From NCBI GenBank assembly GCA_046347625.1, contig JAXMFU010000001.1, positions 1,116,001-1,180,000 of the forward strand: DNA of 64,000 nucleotides. The letters are read 5' to 3'. A model generated the notes under the pieces. It did no database searches, had not been told where the DNA came from, and saw nothing but the letters and a program-made list of their open reading frames with translations. Below are positions 15,585 to 23,979 of this stretch, one piece after another (position 1 is the first letter of the stretch; each line of letters starts with the position of its first letter). The DNA comes from CAIMUS01 sp046347625 (GTDB lineage Bacteria > Pseudomonadota > Gammaproteobacteria > Competibacterales > Competibacteraceae). The translations under genes and the position numbers were made by a program.

Positions 15585-16802
15585 TCAAGCCTGGAGCGCG
15601 CGGATTTTGGCGCCGCTGTTCAAGTCCGTCGGTGGTTGCAGCACCACCCGCTCGCCGACCGCCAGGCCATCCTTGATTTCCACCCATTCACCAAAGCGTC
15701 GGCCCAGTTGAACCGGCTGGGCGATGGCCTGACGATCGCGCGCGATGTAGACCATATCCTTACCGTCCCGGCTCACGACCGCCGCCTGTGGAACCGCGGT
15801 GACCGGCTGCCGCTCTTCCGCTGTGGGAGCGCGCGCCAGAAAAGCGACTTTGGCGCTCATCTCCGGCAGGATACGCGGGTCCTTATCGATAAAGGCCACC
15901 TTGACCATCACCGAGGCTTTGCTGCGGTCCGCCGTGGGTACGATCATCTGTACCTTGCCACGCAGACGCACATCCGGCAGGGCATCGAGTTGAATCTCCA
16001 CCGGTTGGTCCTGTTGAACTTGGGCGATATTGGACTCCGATACATCGGCCTCCACCTGATAGGAATCCATATCGGCAATGGTAACCACCGATGCCCGGGC
16101 ATTGGCGGCCGCCCCCAGCGGAGTGATGATATCGCCGATGTCGGCGTTCTTGGTCAGCACGACGCCATCGAACGGTGCCCGGATGGCGCTGTAATCGACC
16201 TGGACCTCGGCCTCGGCCAGGGCGGCTTTGCTGAGTTCCAGATTGGCCTGCTGATTGGCGACATTGGCCACGGCCATGCGATAGCGGGCCTCGGCGGCAT
16301 CGAAATCCGCTTGGGAGACGAACTTGCGGGCCAGCATTTCCTTGCTGCGTTCGTAAGCGCGAGTGGCCTCACGCAGGTCGGCTTGCGCCTGCTCCAGGGC
16401 GGTACGGGCGACCTCGATAGCGGCCTTGGCGCGCTCGCGGGCGGCCAACACATCGGCATTTTCCAGCCGGGCTATGACCTGACCAGCCTTGACCCGGTCG
16501 CCTTCGCCGACGGCCAGATAAGTCAGCCGACTGGTAAGCTTGGAGCCGATAGCGGCTTTGCGTTGCGCCACCACATAGCCGCTGGCGTTCAGCAAAGTAA
16601 AGGTCTGTGCCGGATATAAGGTGCTGACACTGGCCAGCCGGACTTCCACCGCCGGGGTCAACAGTCCTTGTGTATACAGATAGCCGGCACCGAGCAGCAC
16701 CGCCAGCAGAAGCAACAGTAGGAGCAGCCGACTTCTGTGCCGGCGGCCCTGGCTGAACTGCGCCTTATCCAGGCGCAATTGAGAAAGATCCTGATCGCTC
16801 AT
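15585..16802 (-). CDS. Periplasmic adaptor (HlyD/RND membrane fusion type) of ABC exporter
   Basis: With the ATG at 16802 the protein is 405 aa: a short cytoplasmic head, one Leu-rich transmembrane anchor (about 25-44), a barrel-sandwich half (YVVAQRKAAIGSKLTSRL), a long coiled-coil hairpin (about 110-190, ENADVLAARERAKAAIEV to ELSKAALAEAEVQV), the second lipoyl half (IRAPFDGVVLTKNADIGD) and beta-barrel and membrane-proximal domains. It would bridge the permeases to an outer-membrane channel. No good ribosome site is seen at 16802; an upstream GTG at 16856 is the alternative. First gene of the exporter operon; no outer-membrane partner in the window. Confidence 0.9.
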   Translation of the reverse strand: MSDQDLSQLRLDKAQFSQGRRHRSRLLLLLLLLAVLLGAGYLYTQGLLTPAVEVRLASVSTLYPAQTFTLLNASGYVVAQRKAAIGSKLTSRLTYLAVGEGDRVKAGQVIARLENADVLAARERAKAAIEVARTALEQAQADLREATRAYERSKEMLARKFVSQADFDAAEARYRMAVANVANQQANLELSKAALAEAEVQVDYSAIRAPFDGVVLTKNADIGDIITPLGAAANARASVVTIADMDSYQVEADVSESNIAQVQQDQPVEIQLDALPDVRLRGKVQMIVPTADRSKASVMVKVAFIDKDPRILPEMSAKVAFLARAPTAEERQPVTAVPQAAVVSRDGKDMVYIARDRQAIAQPVQLGRRFGEWVEIKDGLAVGERVVLQPPTDLNSGAKIRALQA

Positions 16803-16928
16803 GGAATCATGCAGGATTATTATCTGGAGGGTATCGCGCCGGGCGATGTGATGCACCCAGCCCCCGGCATGTAATAGGACAGCCGAATGTCGCGTTTGGT
16901 GCCAGGTACGGCTCTAAGGGAAAATGTT

Positions 16929-17002
16929 GTAGGAGCGAGCTTGCTCGCGAATGGGACACTCATTCGCAAGCAGGTGTTGTTCGCGAGCAAGCTCGCTCCT
17001 AC
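16929..17002. repeat. REPIN, family B copy 1
   Basis: Two inverted REP units, GTAGGAGCGAGCTTGCTCGC and its complement GCGAGCAAGCTCGCTCCTAC, face each other around a 34-bp centre. The GTAGGAGCGAGCTTGCTCGC unit is the classical pseudomonad-type REP with a GTAG head. A second doublet lies at 37578-37652. Confidence 0.92.
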
Positions 17003-17017
17003 AGCACTGACGATGTT

Positions 17018-17137
17018 GACAGCGGCGGGACGCCGCTGCCACTTTAATATTCTTTGCGCGAGCAGGCCGGCAACAGCGACAGCGGCGGGACGCCGCTGTC
17101 ACTGTAGTCTTGTTTGCGCGAGCAAGCTGGCTCTTGT
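17018..17137. repeat. Two tandem 60-bp repeats with internal palindrome
   Basis: Units start at 17018 and 17078 with GACAGCGGCGGGACGCCGCT, followed by a diverged spacer and a half REP (TTTGCGCGAGCA). They continue directly from REPIN B copy 1 and fill the space between the exporter adaptor and the CoA-transferase gene. Confidence 0.75.
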
Positions 17138-17205
17138 GGTACCGGTTTTTTTCCCCTCCTTGACTAAGGAGGGGTGGCGCGGAGCGCCGGGGTGGTTCGA
17201 TTTGT

Positions 17206-17226
17206 AGGGTGCGCACGGCGCACCCT
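17206..17226 (-). terminator. Hairpin downstream of CoA-transferase gene
   Basis: AGGGTGCGC and GCGCACCCT form a nine-base perfect stem with a three-base loop, seven bases beyond the stop codon of the minus-strand CoA-transferase gene. No U-run follows, so it may be a Rho-assisted terminator or mRNA end protector. It also belongs to the GTAGGGTGCG palindrome family. Confidence 0.55.
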
Positions 17227-17232
17227 TGAGCG

Positions 17233-18462
17233 CTAGCCTTCGACCTCGGGCCCACTGACGATGCCGTCGTCATGCAGGCGACCCACTTCGCTGGAGCTTA
17301 ATCCAAGGACCTCGAGTAGAATTTCGTCGGTATTTTCGCCAAGAACGGGGGCACGCTTGACGGGGCGGTGAGCGGCGGCGCCGAAATAAAACGGTGAACC
17401 GGGCGCCAGATAGGAGCCGATGCCGGGGTCGTCCACCATGCCGAACATTGGGTTATCCAGCGAACAATCGGGGTCATCTTCGATGACCTGCCGGATATTG
17501 CGATACTCGGCCCAGGTCACGCGATGTTCGTCCAGGGACTTCCGCACTTCGGCCAGGGTGCGGGTACGGAACCAGGGTTCCAGTACCTGGGAAATCTGCC
17601 GCCGTGCCCGGAAGCGATCGCCCTCTTTGCTGAAATCCAGCCCCAGCTTTTTGGCCATCGCATCGAGCTCTTCACCCAGCCCGGTCGCTTTACACAGACT
17701 CGACCATTGGGTGGGCGTCAGCCCGACCACCATGACCCGCTTGTCTTCCAGCGTGCCGAAATCACGGCCATAGGCACCGTAAAGATAATTACCATCCTTG
17801 GAGCGGTCGATATCGTTGAGCACCAGTTCGGCGATATAGCCCAGGTTACCCAACATCGATAGGGCGGCGTCCTTGAGGGCGAACTTGACTAACTGCCCCT
17901 CGCCGGTCAACCGGCGGTGGCGCTCGGCGGCAAGCAGACCCACCGCGGTCATCTGTCCGGCGATGCAGTCCCAGGCAGGCAGCAGGTGATTGACCGGACG
18001 CGGCCACAGTCGCGGGCCGGTGATCAGCGGAAAACCCATTTTCGGATTGACCGTATAATCGACCTCGGAGCCACCGTCCCGTCGACCCATCAGGTTGATC
18101 ATGATGAGATCTTCCCGCTGCTTCTTCAGCGTCTCATAATCCAGCCAGCCGCGGGCCGGAAAATTGGTCAGAAAAATGCCGGCATTTTCGCCCGGCGCAC
18201 AGATCAGCCGGGTGAGCAATTCCTGACCCTGGGGCTTGCGAAAATCGACGGCGATAGAGCGCTTGCCCTTATTGAGGCCGGCCCAAAACAGGCTTCTCTT
18301 GCCGTCCCGGGTGACCGGCCAGCGCTTGTAATCCAGCCCACCTCCAAGAGGATCGAAACGGATGACATCGGCGCCCATCTGCGCCAACGACATGCCCCCC
18401 AGCGGCACGGCCACAAACGCCGAGCCTTCCACGATCCGCAGACCTTCGAGAATCGGTTTCAT
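17233..18462 (-). CDS. mct: CaiB/BaiF CoA-transferase, likely 2-methylfumaryl-CoA isomerase
   Basis: The 409-aa protein is a family III CoA-transferase. Its opening (GLRIVEGSAFVAVPLGGMSL), DPLGGGLDYKRWPVT, GRRDGGSEVDYTVNPKMG and the LPAWDCIAGQM block with the catalytic Asp are, from memory, the pattern of mesaconyl-C1-CoA to C4-CoA transferase (Mct) rather than of formyl-CoA transferase. Mct moves CoA within the same molecule in the second loop of the 3-hydroxypropionate bi-cycle and in glyoxylate co-assimilation. The usual partners (mcl, mch, meh) are not in the window, so the pathway cannot be confirmed. GGAAACA precedes ATG 18462. Confidence 0.75.
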   Translation of the reverse strand: MKPILEGLRIVEGSAFVAVPLGGMSLAQMGADVIRFDPLGGGLDYKRWPVTRDGKRSLFWAGLNKGKRSIAVDFRKPQGQELLTRLICAPGENAGIFLTNFPARGWLDYETLKKQREDLIMINLMGRRDGGSEVDYTVNPKMGFPLITGPRLWPRPVNHLLPAWDCIAGQMTAVGLLAAERHRRLTGEGQLVKFALKDAALSMLGNLGYIAELVLNDIDRSKDGNYLYGAYGRDFGTLEDKRVMVVGLTPTQWSSLCKATGLGEELDAMAKKLGLDFSKEGDRFRARRQISQVLEPWFRTRTLAEVRKSLDEHRVTWAEYRNIRQVIEDDPDCSLDNPMFGMVDDPGIGSYLAPGSPFYFGAAAHRPVKRAPVLGENTDEILLEVLGLSSSEVGRLHDDGIVSGPEVEG

Positions 18463-18598
18463 TGCTGTTGTTTCCACTGATTTCTCCAAAATTTTCGCAC
18501 ACTGGCAAGAATAGCAAAATTCTACTCTTGTACCATTGTCATCCCAAGAGGTCAAATCGTAGGCAGGTAGAATTACAAGTATGAGGTATAAGCCTGTT

Positions 18599-18685
18599 CC
18601 TGGGAGCGCCGGCGTTCTCGCCGGCCTCAATTCGGCCGAAAGCCGGCGCTTGCAAGGAACCGGCCAGAACGCCGGCGTTCCCAGG
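18599..18685. repeat. Dispersed repeat A, copy 2 (variant centre)
   Basis: CCTGGGAGCGCCGGCGTTCT and AGAACGCCGGCGTTCCCAGG form the outer arms of an 87-bp palindrome; an inner GCCGGC-rich palindrome replaces the core found in copies 1, 3 and 4. It occupies the 319-bp gap between the divergent mct-like and uppP genes. Confidence 0.85.
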
Positions 18686-18781
18686 GAAAGTCCGATAACT
18701 GTTTGTGCTCTCTAGCCAGCCCGGTTGGGGAATGCGTAAACTAAGCGCCCTTTCCCATTCTTACTCTAAAGAGGAGCCTGC

Positions 18782-19603
18782 TTGGATATTATCCTGCTGT
18801 TGGATGCCCTGATCTTGGGGCTTGTGGAAGCTGCTTCCGAATTTCTGCCGATCTCCAGCACCGGCCATCTGATCATCGTCGGTGATTTTCTGCAATTTAC
18901 GGGGGTACGCGCCGAAACCTTCGAGATTTTTATTCAGTTGGGTGCCATTCTGGCGGTGGTCTGGATCTATCGTCACCGCCTGCTCCATGTCGTGCGCAGC
19001 ATGAGCACCGATACCACATCCGCGCGGCTGGTGGTCAATCTCGCCGTTGCTTTCCTGCCGGCGGCCGTGCTGGGTTTTTTCCTGCATAAATACATAACTC
19101 ACTATCTGTTCAATCCGGTCACGGTCGCCGCCGCCCTGGTGGTGGGCGGCCTTGCGATTCTGCTGATAGAACGCTATGCCGGCACGCCCAAAGTTCAGAG
19201 CGTAGATGCGATGGACTGGCGGGTGGCGCTTAAAGTTGGATTGGCCCAGTGTCTGTCGTTGTTTCCCGGTGTCTCGCGAGCCGGTGCCACGATTATGGGT
19301 GGCATGGTAGTGGGATTGTCCCGCTTCGTCGCTACGGAGTTTTCTTTCTTCCTGGCCATTCCCACGATGTTCGCCGCGACCTTCTACAGTCTCTACAAGG
19401 CGCGGCACGATCTGGTCGCGGCGGATGTACCTGTGTTTGCGGTCGGCTTCGTGGCCGCCTTCGTGGGCGGATTGGCGGTGGTTCGATTTCTGCTGGCTTA
19501 TGTCGGCAGGCACAGCTTTATTCCCTTTGCCTATTATCGCATCATTTTTGGAGCCTTACTGCTGCTTTATTTTTACTATCATCCCTGGGGTGGCGTCGGC
19601 TAG
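18782..19603 (+). CDS. uppP: Undecaprenyl-diphosphatase UppP
   Basis: This 273-aa integral membrane enzyme hydrolyses undecaprenyl diphosphate to the monophosphate carrier lipid used for peptidoglycan and O-antigen. The two conserved blocks are EFLPISSTGHLIIVGDFL (near residue 21) and the FPGVSRAGATIMGGM loop (about 163), with seven to eight membrane helices. The first block departs from the common EG(L/V)TEFLPIS form, reading EAASEFLPIS, so the Gly-Leu-Thr stretch is changed. A TTG at 18782 is the start, since GAGGAG lies eight bases upstream and no ATG fits. Confidence 0.95.
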   Translation: MDIILLLDALILGLVEAASEFLPISSTGHLIIVGDFLQFTGVRAETFEIFIQLGAILAVVWIYRHRLLHVVRSMSTDTTSARLVVNLAVAFLPAAVLGFFLHKYITHYLFNPVTVAAALVVGGLAILLIERYAGTPKVQSVDAMDWRVALKVGLAQCLSLFPGVSRAGATIMGGMVVGLSRFVATEFSFFLAIPTMFAATFYSLYKARHDLVAADVPVFAVGFVAAFVGGLAVVRFLLAYVGRHSFIPFAYYRIIFGALLLLYFYYHPWGGVG

Positions 19604-19783
19604 CTTGAACGCGATGGCTTGCAGCCGGTAAGGTATTTCAGATTCTCAGGATGATGAAAACTGTTGATCGAAGTCAAGACGCCGTTTATGGGGACTTGCG
19701 ATAGCATGATCAAAACAGCTAAGTTTCCTTTACGATGACATCATTGTACCGTCCCTTGAAGGGCAAAGCCTGAGGAGGTCTCT

Positions 19784-20398
19784 ATGGAAATCGCCTGCCT
19801 GGATCTGGAGGGAGTGCTTATCCCGGAAATCTGGATCAATGTGGCCGAGCGTACCGGTATCGATGCCTTGCGCATTACCACCCGTGATATTCCTGATTAC
19901 GATGCGCTCATGCGGCAGCGGCTGGCCACTCTGGCGCAGCACGATTTGCGGCTGGCCGATATCCAGGCGGTGATCGACAGTATGGGGCCGCTGGAAGGTG
20001 CGCTGGATTTTCTGAACTGGCTGCGTACTCGGTTCCAGGTGGTGATTCTGTCCGATACCTTTTATGAATTCGCTGCGCCACTCATGCGCCAGTTGGGTTG
20101 GCCAACCTTGTTTTGTCACCATTTGGATATTGCCGGTGACCGCATTGTGGGTTACCGTCTGCGGCAAACCGATGCCAAGCGTCGCGCCGTGCAGGCTTTA
20201 CATGCGCTCAATTTCACGGTCATTGCGGCGGGCGATTCTTATAATGACATACCGATGCTTGCGGAGGCGGATGCCGGTATTTTGTTCCGTCCGCCTGACA
20301 GGGTCAGCCGAGAATTTCCCCATTTTCCAGTAACGACGACTTTTGCCGAGATGCGTGCCGCCTTCCAACAGGCCAGCCGGTTGGAGGCTCAAGGTTAA
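19784..20398 (+). CDS. thrH: ThrH: phosphoserine phosphatase / homoserine phosphotransferase
   Basis: The 204-aa HAD-family protein opens MEIACLDLEGVLIPEIW, the exact ThrH form of motif I (DLEGVL), with LSDTFYEF as motif II and GDSYNDIPMLAEAD as motif III/IV. ThrH dephosphorylates phosphoserine and can pass phosphate to homoserine, linking serine and threonine synthesis. GAGGAGGT lies just before the ATG. Single-gene unit with no amino-acid genes next to it. Confidence 0.93.
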   Translation: MEIACLDLEGVLIPEIWINVAERTGIDALRITTRDIPDYDALMRQRLATLAQHDLRLADIQAVIDSMGPLEGALDFLNWLRTRFQVVILSDTFYEFAAPLMRQLGWPTLFCHHLDIAGDRIVGYRLRQTDAKRRAVQALHALNFTVIAAGDSYNDIPMLAEADAGILFRPPDRVSREFPHFPVTTTFAEMRAAFQQASRLEAQG

Positions 20399-20442
20399 AG
20401 GTTAAAGGTCAAAGGCTCAAGGCTCAAGGCTCAAGGCTCAAA
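20386..20442. repeat. Heptamer tandem repeat
   Basis: Imperfect repeats of AAGGCTC/AAGGTTA (about eight units) begin in the last codons of thrH and run past its stop. Such short repeats can slip; here a length change would alter the ThrH C-terminus (SRLEAQG). Confidence 0.7.
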
Positions 20443-20657
20443 CGATGACAGGCCGGCCGGCTGGGTGGCGCCGGCGACGACGGAACTCAGGGTAGGACGG
20501 GCTTTTCCTACCGGCTTGTTTTATAATTTTTCCAATAATCCAGCAACTAGCGCTGCGACCACAGCGGCTTGTCCTAGAACTGTTACAGATCTCCGTGTCC
20601 CCGGACCTGACGGGTTTTCCAGGGCGCGAGATCGCAGCAACCATCAGAGGAAGTCTT

Positions 20658-22889
20658 ATGTCGCATAACGATAAGAGCTTAGGCGTATTGACCAGCGGTG
20701 GCGATTCCCAAGGGATGAATGCCGCAGTACGGGCGGTAGTGCGTACCGCGCTGGATCGCGGCGTGTCCGTCTATGCCGTCTATGAAGGGTACCAAGGCAT
20801 GGTGGACGGTGGCGACCGAATCCGCGCCATGAACTGGAACGCCGTCGGCGGGATTATGCACTCGGGCGGCACGGTTATCGGTACGGCACGTTGCCCGGCT
20901 TTTCGGGAGCGGGAGGGACGGTTGCTGGCGGCGCGCAATCTGTTGGAACGGGGTATCGACCGGTTGGTCATCATCGGCGGCGATGGCAGCCTGACCGGCG
21001 CTAACCTGTTTCGTCAGGAATGGTCCGGCTTGCTGGAGGAACTGCTCGCCAAGGGCGACATTACGCCGGAACAAGCCCGGGCGCATCCATATCTGGGTAT
21101 CGTCGGTCTGGTCGGCTCCATCGATAACGATATGTTCGGCACCGATATGACGATCGGCGCCGACAGCGCCCTGCATCGCATTACTGAGGCCATCGATGCG
21201 ATCAGCAGTACGGCCGCCAGCCATCAACGGACCTTCGTAGTGGAAGTAATGGGACGCAACTGTGGCTACCTGGCGCTGATGGGCGGATTGGCGACAGCGT
21301 CGGACTGGATTTTGATTCCGGAAAGTCCGCCACGAATGGACAACTGGGAGGAGGCGATGTGTGATACTCTGGAGCGGGGCCGTAAAGCGGGGCGGCGGGA
21401 TAGTATCGTGGTCGTGGCGGAAGGTGCGCGCGACCGCCATGGCAAGCCCATAGAGAGTGGCTATGTCGCCCAGGTATTGAAAGAGCGGCTGAAAGCCGAT
21501 GTCCGGGTGACCATTCTGGGCCATGTGCAGCGCGGTGGCGCGCCGACCGCTTTCGATCGTTACATGAGCACGCTGGTGGGCAGCGCCGCAGTGGACGAGG
21601 TGTTGAGTACCACGCCCGAGGCGGAACCCTGTGTGATCGGCCTGAGAGGCAATCGCATCCGCAAAGCGCCCCTATTGGAATGTGTCAGAAAAACTCACGA
21701 AGTTGCCGACGCCATCGCCGCCGGGGATTACGACCGGGCCATGGAATTACGGGGTGGCAGCTTCAGGGAGTCCTGGCGCACGTTTCATACCCTGGCCCGC
21801 AGTCTGCCGTATCCGCCCAAGCCCGGCCAGCGCCGGCTGCGTCTGGCGGTGCTCCATGCCGGTGCACCTTCTCCCGGCATGAATACGGCGGTACGGGTGG
21901 CCGTCCGAATCGGCGTCGATCAAGGTCATATCATGCTGGGGGTGCATAACGGCTTTCAGGGGTTGATCGACAATCTGATTCAGGAGATGGACTGGCAGAG
22001 TGTGGCAGGCTGGGCGTCCAGGGGAGGAGCCGAATTGGGAACCAATCGCCAGCGACCCGAAACCGAGGCGGACTTTAATACGATTGCGCATAACCTGGAA
22101 AGAAATCATATCGAGGGTCTGCTGGTCATCGGCGGCTGGAGCGGTTATGAAGCGGCCTATCGGCTCTGGGAACGGCGCAAGGACTATCCGGCATTCGATA
22201 TTCCTATGATTTGCCTGCCGGCCAGTATCGATAATAACCTGCCCGGCTCGGAGTTGAGCATCGGCATCGATACGGCCTTGAACAGTGTCGTCGAGGCGGT
22301 GGATAAGATCAAACAGTCGGCGGTAGCCAGCAATCGGGTGTTCGTGATTGAAGTGATGGGGCTTTATTGCGGCTATCTGGCGCTCATGAGTGGCATGGCG
22401 ACCGGTGCCGAACGGGTTTATCTGAATGAAGAAGGCGTAACCTTACGCGATTTGCAGGCCGATGTGGAAAGCCTCAAAGCCGGTTTTGCCGACGGCAAGC
22501 GATTGGGACTGCTGATCCGTAACGAGTGTGCCAATCCAACCTATGATACCCCTTTCATGTGTGCGCTGTTTACCGAGGAGGGCAAGGGGCTGTTCTCGGT
22601 GCGCAAGGCGATCCTGGGACATATCCAACAGGGTGGTGATCCTACTCCATTCGATCGTATCCAGGCTTCCCGGTTGGCCAGTCGTGCGATTCAGTGGTTG
22701 ATCGATAAAGCCGGGCAAGGCCCGACCGATGCAGTGTTCATCGGTCTGGAGAAAGGCGATATCCAACTCCATACCCTGCAGGATTTGCCTACCCTGGGGG
22801 ATATGCAGCACCAGCGGCCGGTGGAGCAGTGGTGGATGGAATTACGGGGAATTGCCAGGGTGCTGGCGCAGTCGGGGCCGAGTCAATGA
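20658..22889 (+). CDS. pfk: ATP-dependent 6-phosphofructokinase, two fused PFK domains (eukaryote-like)
   Basis: This 743-aa protein contains two complete PFK folds in tandem, about twice the bacterial length. The N-half keeps the catalytic set: GGDSQGMNAAVR, IGGDGSLTGA, GSIDNDMFGTDMTIGADSAL, VMGRNCGYLAL and HVQRGGAPTAFDR. The C-half repeats the order (GAPSPGMNTAVR, PASIDNNLPGSELSIG, VMGLYCGYLAL, HIQQGGDPTPFDR) but has GGWSGYEA in place of GGDGS and IDNN in place of IDND, so it is probably an allosteric domain, as in animal and fungal PFK. It commits fructose 6-phosphate to glycolysis. AGAGGAAG precedes ATG 20658. The stop overlaps the next gene (ATGA). Confidence 0.94.
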   Translation: MSHNDKSLGVLTSGGDSQGMNAAVRAVVRTALDRGVSVYAVYEGYQGMVDGGDRIRAMNWNAVGGIMHSGGTVIGTARCPAFREREGRLLAARNLLERGIDRLVIIGGDGSLTGANLFRQEWSGLLEELLAKGDITPEQARAHPYLGIVGLVGSIDNDMFGTDMTIGADSALHRITEAIDAISSTAASHQRTFVVEVMGRNCGYLALMGGLATASDWILIPESPPRMDNWEEAMCDTLERGRKAGRRDSIVVVAEGARDRHGKPIESGYVAQVLKERLKADVRVTILGHVQRGGAPTAFDRYMSTLVGSAAVDEVLSTTPEAEPCVIGLRGNRIRKAPLLECVRKTHEVADAIAAGDYDRAMELRGGSFRESWRTFHTLARSLPYPPKPGQRRLRLAVLHAGAPSPGMNTAVRVAVRIGVDQGHIMLGVHNGFQGLIDNLIQEMDWQSVAGWASRGGAELGTNRQRPETEADFNTIAHNLERNHIEGLLVIGGWSGYEAAYRLWERRKDYPAFDIPMICLPASIDNNLPGSELSIGIDTALNSVVEAVDKIKQSAVASNRVFVIEVMGLYCGYLALMSGMATGAERVYLNEEGVTLRDLQADVESLKAGFADGKRLGLLIRNECANPTYDTPFMCALFTEEGKGLFSVRKAILGHIQQGGDPTPFDRIQASRLASRAIQWLIDKAGQGPTDAVFIGLEKGDIQLHTLQDLPTLGDMQHQRPVEQWWMELRGIARVLAQSGPSQ

Positions 22890-23176
22890 ACGGTATTAGA
22901 GCCTACCTGATTGCTCGGGCTGGCTGCGAGAAACAGCAGTCAGTAGTTCTTTCTTATTATCCACCTGGCGAAGATAAGCAAACTGGATCCGCTGCATGCG
23001 ATGTTTGGAGAGATGTGAATTCCCATGCTGCCTATAAAGCATGCGTTGTCGAGGGCAAAGAGCAGCTGGAAGTTATTTCTATCAAGAATACAGTCTGGTT
23101 ACGAGTGGCTCCAATTACGAGTCAGAATCTTGTCAATACTCTCATTACATCTTTGGATGTTCATTTACTTCGATGA
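22886..23176 (+). CDS. Hypothetical 96-aa protein overlapping pfk
   Basis: The ATG at 22886 overlaps the pfk stop (ATGA), suggesting coupling. The product (MNGIRAYLIARAGCEKQQSV at the start) is soluble, with a CDVWRDVNSHAAYKACVVEG segment and a beta-rich tail. Codon use is less GC-rich than pfk and similar to the next two genes, marking the left edge of an AT-rich block. I recognise no family. It may be a chance frame captured by the overlap. Confidence 0.45.
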   Translation: MNGIRAYLIARAGCEKQQSVVLSYYPPGEDKQTGSAACDVWRDVNSHAAYKACVVEGKEQLEVISIKNTVWLRVAPITSQNLVNTLITSLDVHLLR

Positions 23177-23249
23177 AGGATTCATGTAAAATATATTTTG
23201 TTTAGAGTCAATAGGTTCACTTTCTGACAGTTTAATAATAGGTGAAATC

Positions 23250-23921
23250 ATGAATTCAGAGAACCAGAAAAATTTTCTTAAAAGTGAGATCCTAAATCTC
23301 GTTAAAGGGTTAGTAGTAGCATCGATATTTTTTATTGTTTTTGTTTTAATTTTGATTGTCAAACGAAAAATATATCCTTCACCAATTATTTATTTTGAGG
23401 GAATTTTGATAATTGTTTTTATGACTATTCTGGCGATTGGCTTTAGTTTTTTAATTGGTGCTGTAACTGCAAAATCAAAAGCGTTCAGCAGTTATATTAT
23501 TTTAGGAGTCTTGCTCGGGGCTGTTGGCTCTTATGCTTTTCATATTACATTACCTACTACGTTGGACAGATCAATTTCTGTGTTTATGCTTTCTTTACTT
23601 CGTTCAAAGGATTTAAATGTGCCGGAAATTCAATGTAATTTTGTGAAGCAGTTCGTGATAGATAGTAAAGGCATTGACAGGAGAGTTAAGGAACAACTGG
23701 TAACTGGGAATATTATTGAAAATAATGAGCGATTTCACATTACAGATCGTGGGAAAGGATTGGTATCTTTATGGATACAATTGGTGGATATTTTTTCAGT
23801 GAGAAAAGATTTCTCTGATGTGAAACCGAGTAATGTAGAATGCAATTTTTCCAGTTCTAATGATTCGCCGGTGATGGCCATACCATCTGAAGGCCAGCCT
23901 TTTAAAGGTGATTCTAAGTAG
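23250..23921 (+). CDS. Hypothetical inner-membrane protein, three helices plus soluble tail
   Basis: The 223-aa protein has three hydrophobic segments (about residues 18-37, 47-72 and 82-100) and then a hydrophilic C-terminal half containing VPEIQCNFVKQFVIDSKGID. AGGTGA lies upstream of ATG 23250. The gene is markedly AT-rich, uses many ATT/TTT/AAA codons and differs from its neighbours, so it is probably foreign. It precedes another membrane protein gene by 58 bp on the same strand and both may form one unit. No named family recognised. Confidence 0.6.
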   Translation: MNSENQKNFLKSEILNLVKGLVVASIFFIVFVLILIVKRKIYPSPIIYFEGILIIVFMTILAIGFSFLIGAVTAKSKAFSSYIILGVLLGAVGSYAFHITLPTTLDRSISVFMLSLLRSKDLNVPEIQCNFVKQFVIDSKGIDRRVKEQLVTGNIIENNERFHITDRGKGLVSLWIQLVDIFSVRKDFSDVKPSNVECNFSSSNDSPVMAIPSEGQPFKGDSK

Positions 23922-23979
23922 TTTATTTGGATGTTGACAAATTGCCATATGATCGAGGTAGTAATTTTTAGGTAAGAAA

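Noticed and set aside
16929..17137. Small regulatory RNA between the exporter and mct-like genes
   Set aside because: The structure is fully explained by a REPIN and tandem palindromes; no promoter was seen.
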